DNA of 64,000 bases from Pseudomonas sp. A34-9 (GCF_029543085.1 NZ_CP119967.1:1390501-1454500); one strand, 5' to 3'; positions 24,732-32,608 are shown, numbered from the stretch's first letter. Notes: generated by a model from the sequence alone, not told the origin. Program-made: numbers and translations.

Positions 24732-25318
24732 GAACCGCCGCGCAATATCAGGCGCAACTGCGTGCCTTGCTGCCCGCGGGTCCCGCTTGGGATCCGGAGC
24801 GCGTGCCGGAACTGGAAGAAGTGCTGCAAGGCGTTGCCGTCGAACTGGCACGCCTCGATGCCCGCGCTGCCGACCTGCTCAACGAGATGGATCCGGCCGG
24901 CGTCAGCGAACTGGTGCCGGACTGGGAACGGGTGATGAACCTGCCCGACCCGTGCCTGGGGGCCACGCCGCTGTTCGACGACCGCCGCCTCGCCGTACGT
25001 CGGCGTTTGCTCGCGGTCGGCAGCCAGGCCGTCGGCTACTACCTCGACATCGCCAAAAGCCAGGGCTACCCCAACGCCAGCATCACCGAACTCGAAGCCC
25101 CACGCATGGGCCGCTCGCGTTTCGGCTCGGCGCATTGGGGCACCTGGGAAGCGCAGTTCATGTGGACGCTCAACACCGGCGGCCGCCTGTTGCTCGGCCG
25201 GCGTTACGGCGCGAGCTACTGGGGCGAGCGTTTCGGCGTCAATCCGGGCTCGGCGTTGGAGTGCCTGATCCACCGCAGTGCGCCGGCGCATACCAAGGTG
25301 CACATCAATTATGACTAG
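24719..25318 (+). CDS. Baseplate wedge protein of the YmfQ/DUF2313 family (Mu gp48)
   Basis: 199 residues from ATG 24719, with CGGAGG seven bases upstream; a TTG at 24713 is too near that site. Opening RTAAQYQAQLRALLPAGPAWDPE is the DUF2313 signature, and it ends ALECLIHRSAPAHTKVHINYD. In Mu the homologue completes the wedge and anchors the fibres, and it directly precedes the fibre gene, as here. Confidence 0.85.
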   Translation: MGGIRTAAQYQAQLRALLPAGPAWDPERVPELEEVLQGVAVELARLDARAADLLNEMDPAGVSELVPDWERVMNLPDPCLGATPLFDDRRLAVRRRLLAVGSQAVGYYLDIAKSQGYPNASITELEAPRMGRSRFGSAHWGTWEAQFMWTLNTGGRLLLGRRYGASYWGERFGVNPGSALECLIHRSAPAHTKVHINYD

Positions 25319-25332
25319 GGGGGAATGACGGG

Positions 25333-26268
25333 ATGGATTATCCGAAAAGTGTGCCCAGTTCCGGGTTGGTGAATGGCAAGTTTGTTGATGAGAACCCGTT
25401 GACTGGCACGCCGGGATCGCTGATTCCGGCGACTTGGGGCAATGCCGTAACCGAAGAGTTGCTGAATGTGATTCGCGCGGCAGGGCTGGTGCCCTCTGAG
25501 AGTCAGTCCGATCAGTTGCTCAAGGCGCTCAAGAACGTGATGTCTCAGGATGCCTTGCCTTTGGCGGCACTGGCATTCCCGACGGTGGCCACAGCAGACG
25601 GACGTATACCGGTGACTGCGGCAACCGGAGCGACGGGTGGAACTGTGTCGGTGCCTGGCGGTGTGCTGGTCAGCCTGTGTGAAGAAGTGTCTGCTGGCAT
25701 GACCGCCCGCCCGCGTGCGCTGTTCACACCGGTATGGGCATCGTCGGCACTGGATATCAACAGCACGTATTTCCTGCGCATGCAGGTTCGTGATGGAGTG
25801 CTGTTTTGCTATACGCAAAAAGGCGTCGATACCGACATTATTCCAGCCGCGATGAAGGGCGGTACCGGGAGCAGCGGCGGTGGTTTTGACTCCACCTGTA
25901 TCGACATGCTGGTGGCCAAAATCCTCACCACTGGTGCGGGTACGCTGCCCAAACTGACGTTGTTGGCAAACAAGGCGCGGCTTGAGGCTGTCGGGGTCTG
26001 GTCGGGTGCCAATGGAAACTACTCGGTGACCTTGAACTGGGCTCGCAAGCCTCGTGCCTACATTGCCGGGATTTTTGACTTTGATGACAACGTCAAAACA
26101 GATTACGGCGTGATCAGTGAGGATACCGGTGTCAATTTCGTAGGCACGCAGTTCATGCCGGCGGGTGGGTTTACTGATCGATACACGGGGCGCGTGGCTA
26201 TTGCGGCGTGGGCACAGAACCTGACGACTTCGGGCCTGATGAACGCACGAGTGCGATGGGAGGTTTGA
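25333..26268 (+). CDS. Contractile-tail fibre, array member 1
   Basis: 311 residues. The first 75 residues (MDYPKSVPSSGLVNGKFVDENP...WGNAVTEELLNVI) are shared with three other genes and a remnant downstream and should form the baseplate-binding end. The middle is beta-rich. The C-terminus has NYSVTLNWARKPRAYIAGIFDF and ends GLMNARVRWEV, unlike the other members, so it probably has its own receptor. Followed two bases later by its partner chaperone gene. Confidence 0.78.
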   Translation: MDYPKSVPSSGLVNGKFVDENPLTGTPGSLIPATWGNAVTEELLNVIRAAGLVPSESQSDQLLKALKNVMSQDALPLAALAFPTVATADGRIPVTAATGATGGTVSVPGGVLVSLCEEVSAGMTARPRALFTPVWASSALDINSTYFLRMQVRDGVLFCYTQKGVDTDIIPAAMKGGTGSSGGGFDSTCIDMLVAKILTTGAGTLPKLTLLANKARLEAVGVWSGANGNYSVTLNWARKPRAYIAGIFDFDDNVKTDYGVISEDTGVNFVGTQFMPAGGFTDRYTGRVAIAAWAQNLTTSGLMNARVRWEV

Positions 26269-26270
26269 CG

Positions 26271-26672
26271 ATGAAAGCAGTGATTGAAAATGGATTGGTG
26301 ACCGCGCTTGTGACGGGTGATGTCGATTGCGGCGTTGTGGTACCGGCTGGCACGCCGGTGTCCGCCGGCTGGGTCTACAAGGACGACACCTTCAGTGCGC
26401 CAGCCGAGCCTCCAGTGACGCAAGACACTGCAATCCGTTCGGAGCGTCTGTGGCGGACTGCGAGACTGAGTGAATCGGACTGGTTGGTGAGCCGCCACCG
26501 CGATGAACTGGATGCTGGATCTGACACCTCTCTGAGCAGCAAGCAATTTTCCAGATTGTTGGCCTACCGCCAGTCACTGCGTGATTGGCCAGGAGCCAAC
26601 GAAACCGCTGACACAGAGTCTCGCCCGCAACCGCCAAAATGGCTGGCGCGGATATCACTACGGCCACTTTGA
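26271..26672 (+). CDS. Fibre assembly chaperone, partner of array member 1
   Basis: 133 residues from ATG 26271, directly after the fibre stop. A small beta domain (MKAVIENGLVTALVTGDVDCG) precedes the helical motif RLWRTARLSESDWLVSRHRDEL...FSRLLAYRQSLRDWP, which recurs in the chaperone at 29561 and is common to phage tail fibre assembly proteins. It should help trimerise the upstream fibre. Confidence 0.75.
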   Translation: MKAVIENGLVTALVTGDVDCGVVVPAGTPVSAGWVYKDDTFSAPAEPPVTQDTAIRSERLWRTARLSESDWLVSRHRDELDAGSDTSLSSKQFSRLLAYRQSLRDWPGANETADTESRPQPPKWLARISLRPL

Positions 26673-26716
26673 CGCTTTTTTTGTCGAAGATTCGCAGTCT
26701 CCCTTATGTAGCACCC

Positions 26717-26743
26717 AAGCCCACGTCACCGTGGGCTTTTTAT
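26717..26743 (+). terminator. Terminator-like hairpin before fibre array member 2
   Basis: AAGCCCAC and GTGGGCTT form an 8-bp stem with a short centre, followed by TTTATTTT. Confidence 0.6.
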
Positions 26744-26825
26744 TTTCAGAAACAGACCGCCGCAGGCTCGCACCAGCGATCGCTCCGACGCGGTTCATTT
26801 GTTATTTCAGAGGAACAAACGATCT

Positions 26826-27923
26826 ATGGATTATCCCAAAAGCGTCCCCAGCGTCGGCCTGGTCGATGGCCGCTTCGTCGATGAAAACCCGGTGGCGGGT
26901 ACGCCGGGATCGTTGATTCCAGCGGTGTGGGGCAACAGTGTGACTCAGGAGATTCTGAGTGTGATTACTGGTGGTGGGTTGGTGGCTTCCGAGGCGGATA
27001 CCAGCCAATTGTTCAAAGCCATTCAATCGATTATTGGCAAATCCAGCCCCATGCGCTCGCAAATCACCCGTATTTCGGCTTCCAAACTACTTGCGGCGCA
27101 GGAGCTGGGCTTGATTCTGGTTGATGGCAGCCCGGGCGCGATGACCCTCACGCTTCCCGCTGCGGATGCCAGTCTTGGTGTGTGCGACGTTATTGTTCGC
27201 CGTGTGGATAACACGGTTAACCGGTTGGTAGTCCAGGCATCCGGCGGCGACCGGATTAGGTTTCATACACATCTGTCAGCGAACGGCTATCCGTTTCTGG
27301 TGCTGATGGGCGGTGGTGACTGGTGGCAGTTGCGCAGTGACGGCGCCGGCAGTTGGTGGCCGGTTGGACGCTTCGACAATACCCCGTTGGGCAGGCCGTC
27401 GTTTGAAACCACAATGGCGCTCAATCCCGGCGGTTATGGCCTGCTCAACGGTAACTTTTTCAAGCGTGCGGAATGGCCTTGGCTGTGGGACTTCGCCCAG
27501 GCTTCGGGAATCTTGACGACAGAAGCGGCACGATTTACCCGAGAAGGTGCCTGGACCACTGGCGACGGTGCGTCGACCTTTCGAATTCCCGAGGTTCGCG
27601 GTGAGTTTCTGCGAGTCCTCGATGAAGCCCGAGGCATAGATATCGGGCGAGTCCCCGGTACCCTGCAGAACCATTCGCTGCAAAGCCATAACCACTTTCT
27701 CCCGACCGGAACCGGTTCGTCCTTCCGTCCGGCACCGGCTATTCCTGACACTGTCTGGAGCGTGGGCACTGACGTCAACTTTTCACCGACCAACACGACG
27801 GTGGCGACGACCTATCCCAACCCGGCATTCGACTCCGACTCGTACATCGGCAACATCGGCATCTTTTCCGCCGAAACCCGTCCGCGAAACATCGCCCTTC
27901 CTGCGCGAATCAAACTGATCTGA
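26826..27923 (+). CDS. Contractile-tail fibre, array member 2, with tail-collar-like end
   Basis: 365 residues. The same N-terminal end as member 1 (MDYPKSVPSVGLVDGRFVDENP). From about 205 the sequence resembles a phage tail collar domain (NPGGYGLLNGNFFKRAEWPWLW..., TGDGASTFRIPEVRGEFLR). HNHFLP near residue 285 is an HxH motif like those at fibre tips. Upstream in-frame codons add residues before MDYPK but lack a ribosome site, so ATG 26826 is used. Confidence 0.8.
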   Translation: MDYPKSVPSVGLVDGRFVDENPVAGTPGSLIPAVWGNSVTQEILSVITGGGLVASEADTSQLFKAIQSIIGKSSPMRSQITRISASKLLAAQELGLILVDGSPGAMTLTLPAADASLGVCDVIVRRVDNTVNRLVVQASGGDRIRFHTHLSANGYPFLVLMGGGDWWQLRSDGAGSWWPVGRFDNTPLGRPSFETTMALNPGGYGLLNGNFFKRAEWPWLWDFAQASGILTTEAARFTREGAWTTGDGASTFRIPEVRGEFLRVLDEARGIDIGRVPGTLQNHSLQSHNHFLPTGTGSSFRPAPAIPDTVWSVGTDVNFSPTNTTVATTYPNPAFDSDSYIGNIGIFSAETRPRNIALPARIKLI

Positions 27924-27930
27924 GGTGCCC

Positions 27931-28497
27931 ATGTTCAATTATCTGATAGATGACAGCGGTGCCTTGGTCGGCCCTGTCGAGTTCCCGCTCGTGCCGGGAA
28001 TCGGTCTGCAACTGCCCAGCAATGCGGTGACCCTGAGCATCGAACTCTCGCCGGCGCCCGAGGGGTTTGCCTGGGCCTATGACAACGGCTCGCTGCAACA
28101 GCAGATCGATTGCCGCGGCGATGTCTATCGAACTGACACAGGCATCCGGGAAACCTGGAACGCGCTGGGCAAGTTGCCGGAAGGCTTCACCCGGTTGCCC
28201 TGGCCGGGTGGCTTTCACGTCTGGCTGGATAACGCCTGGCGGGTTGATGAAGTTGCGCAACTGGCGGATTGCAAACGCATCGTTCTTGCTAAACGTGATG
28301 CCTTACTGCGCGACGCCGTCCTGCGCATCGCGCCCCTGCAATACGCCGAAGACATTGGCGATGCCAGCCATGACGAACAACTGCTGCTGATCGAATGGAA
28401 GCTCTACAGCGTCGAGCTGAACCGCATTGAAAAGCAGAGCGGTTTTCCTGATGAAGTCACCTGGCCGGTCGTTCCCGGTGCTGTCGTGACCGACTGA
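27931..28497 (+). CDS. Fibre assembly chaperone, partner of array member 2 (Caudo_TAP-like)
   Basis: 188 residues from ATG 27931. The N-terminal half (FNYLIDDSGALVGPVEFPLVPGIG) and the helical C-terminal half (RDALLRDAVLRIAPLQYAEDIGDAS) resemble Caudovirales tail fibre assembly proteins. It is longer than the chaperones of members 1 and 3 and of a different subfamily, in keeping with a fibre-specific partner. Confidence 0.72.
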   Translation: MFNYLIDDSGALVGPVEFPLVPGIGLQLPSNAVTLSIELSPAPEGFAWAYDNGSLQQQIDCRGDVYRTDTGIRETWNALGKLPEGFTRLPWPGGFHVWLDNAWRVDEVAQLADCKRIVLAKRDALLRDAVLRIAPLQYAEDIGDASHDEQLLLIEWKLYSVELNRIEKQSGFPDEVTWPVVPGAVVTD

Positions 28498-28519
28498 TAA
28501 CTGCACAAGGAGAGGTGTT

Positions 28520-28591
28520 GTGGACTATCCAAAAACGATCCCCGGTGTGGGCCTGGTCAACGGCGGTTTCGTCCATGTCCCCCCCCGATAG
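28520..28591 (+). pseudogene. Remnant of a fifth fibre gene
   Basis: An AAGGAGAG ribosome site (28507-28514) precedes a GTG-started frame reading MDYPKTIPGVGLVNGGFVHV, then PPR and TAG. It keeps the first 18 residues of the fibre anchor and breaks down at a run of eight C, where the intact copies read DENP. The next fibre starts 73 bases later. It is probably the stump left by loss of a fibre-chaperone cassette. Confidence 0.75.
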
Positions 28592-28663
28592 CGCCGCAAT
28601 GGTTTTTAACCAATGCGGGCTGATGCCCGCTCGCATGTATTTTCAAATAAGGAGATGAGTCTC

Positions 28664-29560
28664 ATGGATTATCCAAAGAGTGTTCCCAGCGCCGGGTTGG
28701 TGGATGGCAAGTTCGTTGATGAAGATTTATTGACGGGCAAGCCGGGGTCGCTGATTCCGGCCAGTTGGGGTAATGGTGTTACCCAAGAGTTGTTGACGGT
28801 CATCCAAGCCGCGGGGCTAACCCCGACGGAGGCCTCCAATAATCAGCTGCTCAGTGCGCTGCGCAGTAACAATCTGTTTGTGACTGCGCCGCAGTTTGAT
28901 AAAAGCAGAACGGCCGCTACTACCGAGTTCGTGGCCCGCACGGGGTTGCAGTTTTCCGGATTCATTTCTTACGCGACGAGCACTGCCCTGACCATGGCCA
29001 ATGTAGGGGGCGTGGCGAGTTTTGCCAGTGCAACGCCGATCACTGCAACGCTGCCCTCCATTAATGGAATAACCCATGCCAGCACACTTCACGTGATCAA
29101 TGCGGGCAACGGTGTGCTAACCATCAATCCCGCCGCAAACGAACAAATTGAAACCTGCAACGGTACGATTGGTTCGTTGAAGCTCGGTCTCGGTGATTCC
29201 GCGTGTCTGATCAAACTGGCCAACCAATGGCGCCTGTACGGAGGGTCGGTCAGCGATCGGTACGCCACCGCGCATTCCGGCATTAACGGCAACGTCGGCT
29301 ATCAACGGTTTGCCAGCGGCAACATCGACCAATGGGGCGTCGGCACAACGGATGCCAAGGGCGAAGTCGACATCACATTTCCAATTTCCTTCCCTACAGC
29401 GTTTTCTTCACTAGTGGCCACTCACGCGGGCGGCGACGGGGCAATGGTCATCCTGATCGCAGGCTCTGGAAAGCAACAAGGCTGCAAGCTCAAGGTGCGT
29501 GATTTCGGCGGTAGCGTTGCTGCGGGCTGGGGCATCAACTATTTCGCGAAGGGCTATTGA
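28664..29560 (+). CDS. Contractile-tail fibre, array member 3
   Basis: 298 residues from ATG 28664 with AAGGAG. The shared anchor (MDYPKSVPSAGLVDGKFVDED) is followed by a beta-rich shaft and a C-terminal domain with NVGYQRFASGNIDQWGVG...ITFPISFPTAFSSL, the gp53-like fibre tip pattern common in P2-like and R-pyocin fibres. It ends GWGINYFAKGY. Next to its own chaperone gene with no gap. Confidence 0.8.
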   Translation: MDYPKSVPSAGLVDGKFVDEDLLTGKPGSLIPASWGNGVTQELLTVIQAAGLTPTEASNNQLLSALRSNNLFVTAPQFDKSRTAATTEFVARTGLQFSGFISYATSTALTMANVGGVASFASATPITATLPSINGITHASTLHVINAGNGVLTINPAANEQIETCNGTIGSLKLGLGDSACLIKLANQWRLYGGSVSDRYATAHSGINGNVGYQRFASGNIDQWGVGTTDAKGEVDITFPISFPTAFSSLVATHAGGDGAMVILIAGSGKQQGCKLKVRDFGGSVAAGWGINYFAKGY

Positions 29561-30007
29561 ATGAATCTGCATAACGTTTTGTTCAGCGCCAGCACCCGGG
29601 GCGTTTATGTACCGGGTATCAACTCCACCGACATTCCCGCTGACGTCATCGAGATTCCTCAGACTTATTGGATTTCGCTGCTGCAGCAACTGGCCGTCAC
29701 TGCAAAAGTGATTGGAGTGCGTGCGGATAACGGCTATCCGATTCTGGTCGATCCTGCGCCTCTTTCGGCCGATGAGGCAGCCGACGCCGAGCGCCGTTGG
29801 CGCACCGCGCAACTGGCCGTCACCGACGGGTTGGTGGCGCGCGATCGCGATGAGCTGGAAGACGGCGGCGGCACGACGTTGACCACCGAGCAATATGCCC
29901 AATTGCAGACTTATCGCCGCGAATTGCGCGACTGGCCGCAGGGTTCTTTTTTCCCGTTTAGCGAGCATCGGCCACTGGCGCCGAACTGGTTGGCGGCTGC
30001 GCTCTGA
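29561..30007 (+). CDS. Fibre assembly chaperone, partner of array member 3
   Basis: 148 residues starting directly after the fibre stop. RRWRTAQLAVTDGLVARDRDELEDGGG...YAQLQTYRRELRDWPQ matches the partner of member 1 (RLWRTARLSESDWLVSRHRDEL). The N-terminal 70 residues differ, as expected if that part recognises the specific fibre. Confidence 0.75.
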   Translation: MNLHNVLFSASTRGVYVPGINSTDIPADVIEIPQTYWISLLQQLAVTAKVIGVRADNGYPILVDPAPLSADEAADAERRWRTAQLAVTDGLVARDRDELEDGGGTTLTTEQYAQLQTYRRELRDWPQGSFFPFSEHRPLAPNWLAAAL

Positions 30008-30025
30008 ATCTTATGAGAGATTGAA

Positions 30026-31186
30026 ATGGATTACCCAAAAAGCGTTCCCAGCGTCGGGCTGGTGAATGGCAAATTCGTCAATGAGGACGTCGTCGCAGGA
30101 TTGCCCGGATCGTTGATCCCGGCGACCTGGGGCAACAGCGTCACCGATGAATTGTTGAATGTCGTCAAATCTGCAGGTCTTGAACCAAACGAAACCGACG
30201 CGACGCAGCTGTTGCAGGCGCTGAAAAAAATCAGTCAGGCCGGTGAAGACAAGCATGCGACTGATATCGGCGCCGCCAATCTGTACATGGCCAACTATGT
30301 GCCGGCGATCACTACGTTGGAGGACGGTTTGACGCTGCGCTTTACCGCTGGGAATGCCAACACTGGAGCCAGCACGTTCGCACCGAATGGCTTGCTGCCC
30401 AAGCCGTTATTGAGCCTTGGGCTGAGTGCATTACGGCCAGCGGAGATTGTCGGCAGCAGCGTGTGTTCGGTGGTGTACAGCGCGGCGCTGGACAGTTGGG
30501 TGCTGGTTTATGCCAGTGGGGGCAATGCCTCAAGTGGTCGGTTGTTGGGGGTAAAGACCTTCACCTCGTCTGGTACCTATGTGCCGACGCTGGGGATGAA
30601 GAATGTGCTGGTCAAGGTCGTCGGTGGCGGCGGCGGGAGTGCGGGAATTGCCGCAACCAACGGCAGTGAGATCGGAGTATCGGGAGGTGGTGCTTCCGGC
30701 AGTTATGCCGAAGCCTGGATTCCGTCTTCAAGCATTGGTAGCAGCCAGATTGTGACAGTGGGTGCCGCAGGCCTCGCGGGTGCTATCGGGGGGAGTGCCG
30801 GCCCCGGGGGAACCAGTTCAATTGGATCTCTTGTCTCTGCGCCTGGCGGTGGCGGCGCGACGAACGTCGGGGTAGTTGGAGTTTCACAGTTTGGCTTGTT
30901 TGTCGGTGGCGCGCCTGGCATTGCTGCCACTGGCGCAAACATTGTCAGTAGCGCAGGGGCAGCCGGCAGTCCTGGAATTTGCGTCAACGGTTCGATTCTT
31001 CCTGGACATGGTGCGTCTTCAATCTTGGGGGCGGGGGGCGCTGGTACCAGTGTCGGCGGAGCTATAGCTGCACCCGGCTCGGGTTATGGTTCCGGCGCGG
31101 GCGGCATCGCCAATGCAATGAATCAACCGGGCAGACCCGGCGCCGCGGGTGCCCGTGGTGTCGTGATCATCTACGAGTACGCCTGA
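30026..31186 (+). CDS. Contractile-tail fibre, array member 4, with glycine-rich tip
   Basis: 386 residues. The shared anchor (MDYPKSVPSVGLVNGKFVNED) and a shaft domain lead to KTFTSSGTYVPTLGMKNVLVKVVGGGGG, then about 180 residues dense in Gly, Ala and Ser, ending ARGVVIIYEYA. This is the glycine-rich fibre tip seen in many phage adhesins, where stacked polyglycine helices display variable loops. Low sequence complexity favours loop variation. Overlaps the next gene by one base. Confidence 0.8.
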   Translation: MDYPKSVPSVGLVNGKFVNEDVVAGLPGSLIPATWGNSVTDELLNVVKSAGLEPNETDATQLLQALKKISQAGEDKHATDIGAANLYMANYVPAITTLEDGLTLRFTAGNANTGASTFAPNGLLPKPLLSLGLSALRPAEIVGSSVCSVVYSAALDSWVLVYASGGNASSGRLLGVKTFTSSGTYVPTLGMKNVLVKVVGGGGGSAGIAATNGSEIGVSGGGASGSYAEAWIPSSSIGSSQIVTVGAAGLAGAIGGSAGPGGTSSIGSLVSAPGGGGATNVGVVGVSQFGLFVGGAPGIAATGANIVSSAGAAGSPGICVNGSILPGHGASSILGAGGAGTSVGGAIAAPGSGYGSGAGGIANAMNQPGRPGAAGARGVVIIYEYA

Positions 31187-31440
31187 TGAAAATCTACGCA
31201 CGCGTCACCCAGAACACTGTGGTCGAACTCTTCTCCACCGACGGCAATATGGCCGAGATGTTTCATCCGGATCTGCTGTGGATCGACATCACCGAAATCG
31301 CTCCGGCACCGCAAATCGACTGGACCGCCAACTTCGGCACCCTCGGTTGGGTATTCGACGTGCCCCAAGAACTTGCACCGGACAGCACCCTGAAAACTCT
31401 GGCAAAAAAATGGCTGACGGGCATTGGCCGTCAATCATGA
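31186..31440 (+). CDS. Small protein coupled to fibre 4, probable assembly factor
   Basis: 84 residues, start overlapping the fibre stop (TGATG). MKIYARVTQNTVVELFSTDGN and LLWIDITEIAPAPQIDW...GWVFD resemble short tail fibre partner proteins that follow Gly-rich fibres in Pseudomonas. No enzymatic motif. It is the last tail gene before the endolysin. Confidence 0.6.
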   Translation: MKIYARVTQNTVVELFSTDGNMAEMFHPDLLWIDITEIAPAPQIDWTANFGTLGWVFDVPQELAPDSTLKTLAKKWLTGIGRQS

Positions 31441-31477
31441 TTCAATCGGCGGCAATATCCAGGGAGGATCAAGCATT

Positions 31478-32044
31478 ATGCAAATAACTGAAAACAACCT
31501 TATCGACATCATGCCCAACGCCCGCTCCCAAGCGGGCGTTTTTGTTTCGCCGCTCAATAGTGCCATGGCGCGCCGCCATATCGACTCGCCCAAACGCGTC
31601 GCGGCGTTCCTCGCGCAAGTCGGACACGAGTCGGGGCAATTGCGTTATGTGCGCGAGCTAGGCAACAACCAATACCTGAGCAAGTACGACACCGGCACGT
31701 TGGCCTTGCGTCTGGGCAACACGCCTGAGGCCGACGGCGACGGGCAAAAATACCGAGGGCGCGGGTTGATCCAGATTACCGGCCGTTCGAATTACCGCCA
31801 GTGCAGTGTTGGTCTGTTCGGCGATGAGCGACTGCTGTCTTTGCCCGAGTTGCTGGAACAGCCGCAATGGGCCGCCGAGTCCGCGGCATGGTTCTGGGAG
31901 CAGAAAGGTTTGAACGCACTGGCCGACCGCGATGAGTTCAACACCATTACCCGGCGCATCAACGGCGGGTTGAACGGCTTGCAGGATCGCCTGGAAATCT
32001 GGGCGCGGGCGAGGGCGGTGCTATGCCAATCCCCTGGCGAATGA
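31478..32044 (+). CDS. GH19-type endolysin (chitinase-like lysozyme)
   Basis: 188 residues from ATG 31478 with AGGGAGG; a longer frame starts within the previous gene. The family motifs are clear: FLAQVGHESGQLRYVRE with catalytic Glu51, KYRGRGLIQITGRSNY, and AAWFWEQKGLNALAD. No signal peptide is seen, so release depends on the holin. It should cleave peptidoglycan when the cell lyses to free particles. A perfect terminator-like hairpin lies inside the first 20 codons. The 3' end overlaps the Rz gene. Confidence 0.88.
   Translation: MQITENNLIDIMPNARSQAGVFVSPLNSAMARRHIDSPKRVAAFLAQVGHESGQLRYVRELGNNQYLSKYDTGTLALRLGNTPEADGDGQKYRGRGLIQITGRSNYRQCSVGLFGDERLLSLPELLEQPQWAAESAAWFWEQKGLNALADRDEFNTITRRINGGLNGLQDRLEIWARARAVLCQSPGE
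31517..31544 (+). terminator. Perfect terminator-like hairpin inside the endolysin coding sequence
   Basis: AACGCCCGCT (31517-31526) and AGCGGGCGTT (31531-31540) pair over ten bases around CCCA and are followed by TTTG. It encodes NARSQAGVF in the protein. Confidence 0.6.
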
Positions 32045-32541
32045 TCGGCATCCTGTTGCTGGCCGCTGGCGCGTTTGCAGCGGCCTGGCAGGTTCAGGAG
32101 TGGCGTTACGGTCGGCAACTGGCCGAGCAGGCCCGGTTAAATGCCGAAGTCCTCAATCAACAGAATTCTGCCGCCGCCACCGCACAACAGGCCGAGCAGG
32201 ATAAACGTCTGGCGCTGGAGCAGCGGCTCGCGACCAGTGAACAAACCCACTACCGAGTGCTGAGCGATGCCCAACGTGATCAGGATCGCCTGCGCGATCG
32301 TCTTGCCACTGCTGATGTGCGCCTGTCAGTCCTTCTCGACGCCAGCGACGCTGCCACAGGCTGCAACGTGCCAGCCACCGCCGGCGCCAGCGGCGTGGAT
32401 CATGCAACCGTACGCGCCCGACTTGACCCGGCGCATGCTCAACGAATTATCGCCATCACCGATACCGGCGACCGCAGACTGATTGCCTTGCAGGCATGTC
32501 AGGCCTATGTCAGAGCGCTGGCGCCTGCACATTTTGAATGA
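32023..32541 (+). CDS. Rz-like inner-membrane spanin
   Basis: 172 residues. One N-terminal membrane segment (about 7-22, MIGILLLAAGAFAAAW) is followed by a long charged coiled coil to about residue 110, the i-spanin layout. The C-terminal domain has two Cys. It would fuse inner and outer membranes with the nested Rz1 lipoprotein at the last step of lysis. Overlaps the endolysin gene by 22 bases. Confidence 0.8.
   Translation: MPIPWRMIGILLLAAGAFAAAWQVQEWRYGRQLAEQARLNAEVLNQQNSAAATAQQAEQDKRLALEQRLATSEQTHYRVLSDAQRDQDRLRDRLATADVRLSVLLDASDAATGCNVPATAGASGVDHATVRARLDPAHAQRIIAITDTGDRRLIALQACQAYVRALAPAHFE
32267..32482 (+). CDS. Rz1-like outer-membrane spanin lipoprotein, nested in Rz (+1 frame)
   Basis: 71 residues wholly inside the Rz gene. 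It has a lipoprotein signal peptide (MPNVIRIACAIVLPLLMCAC, acylated Cys 18 or 20) and a Pro-rich mature part (CQPPPAPAAWIMQPYAPD), the hallmarks of Rz1. Nesting of Rz1 in Rz is known for lambda and for pyocin lysis cassettes. Confidence 0.78.
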   Translation: MPNVIRIACAIVLPLLMCACQSFSTPATLPQAATCQPPPAPAAWIMQPYAPDLTRRMLNELSPSPIPATAD

Positions 32542-32608
32542 GTCTGTGTATTGAAAGCGCAACCGGCTCGTGTACGGTGGAGGCATTCCACACGATCCGG
32601 AGCACGCC

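Noticed and set aside
28613..28663. Upstream in-frame extension of fibre 3 (MRADARSHVFSNKEMSL...)
   Set aside because: AAGGAG sits directly before ATG 28664, and the other fibres all begin MDYPKS; the extension covers a hairpin remnant.
1..32541. Complete temperate prophage with attachment sites
   Set aside because: No integrase, head, packaging or replication gene and no flanking direct repeats were found; tail-only content fits a tailocin.
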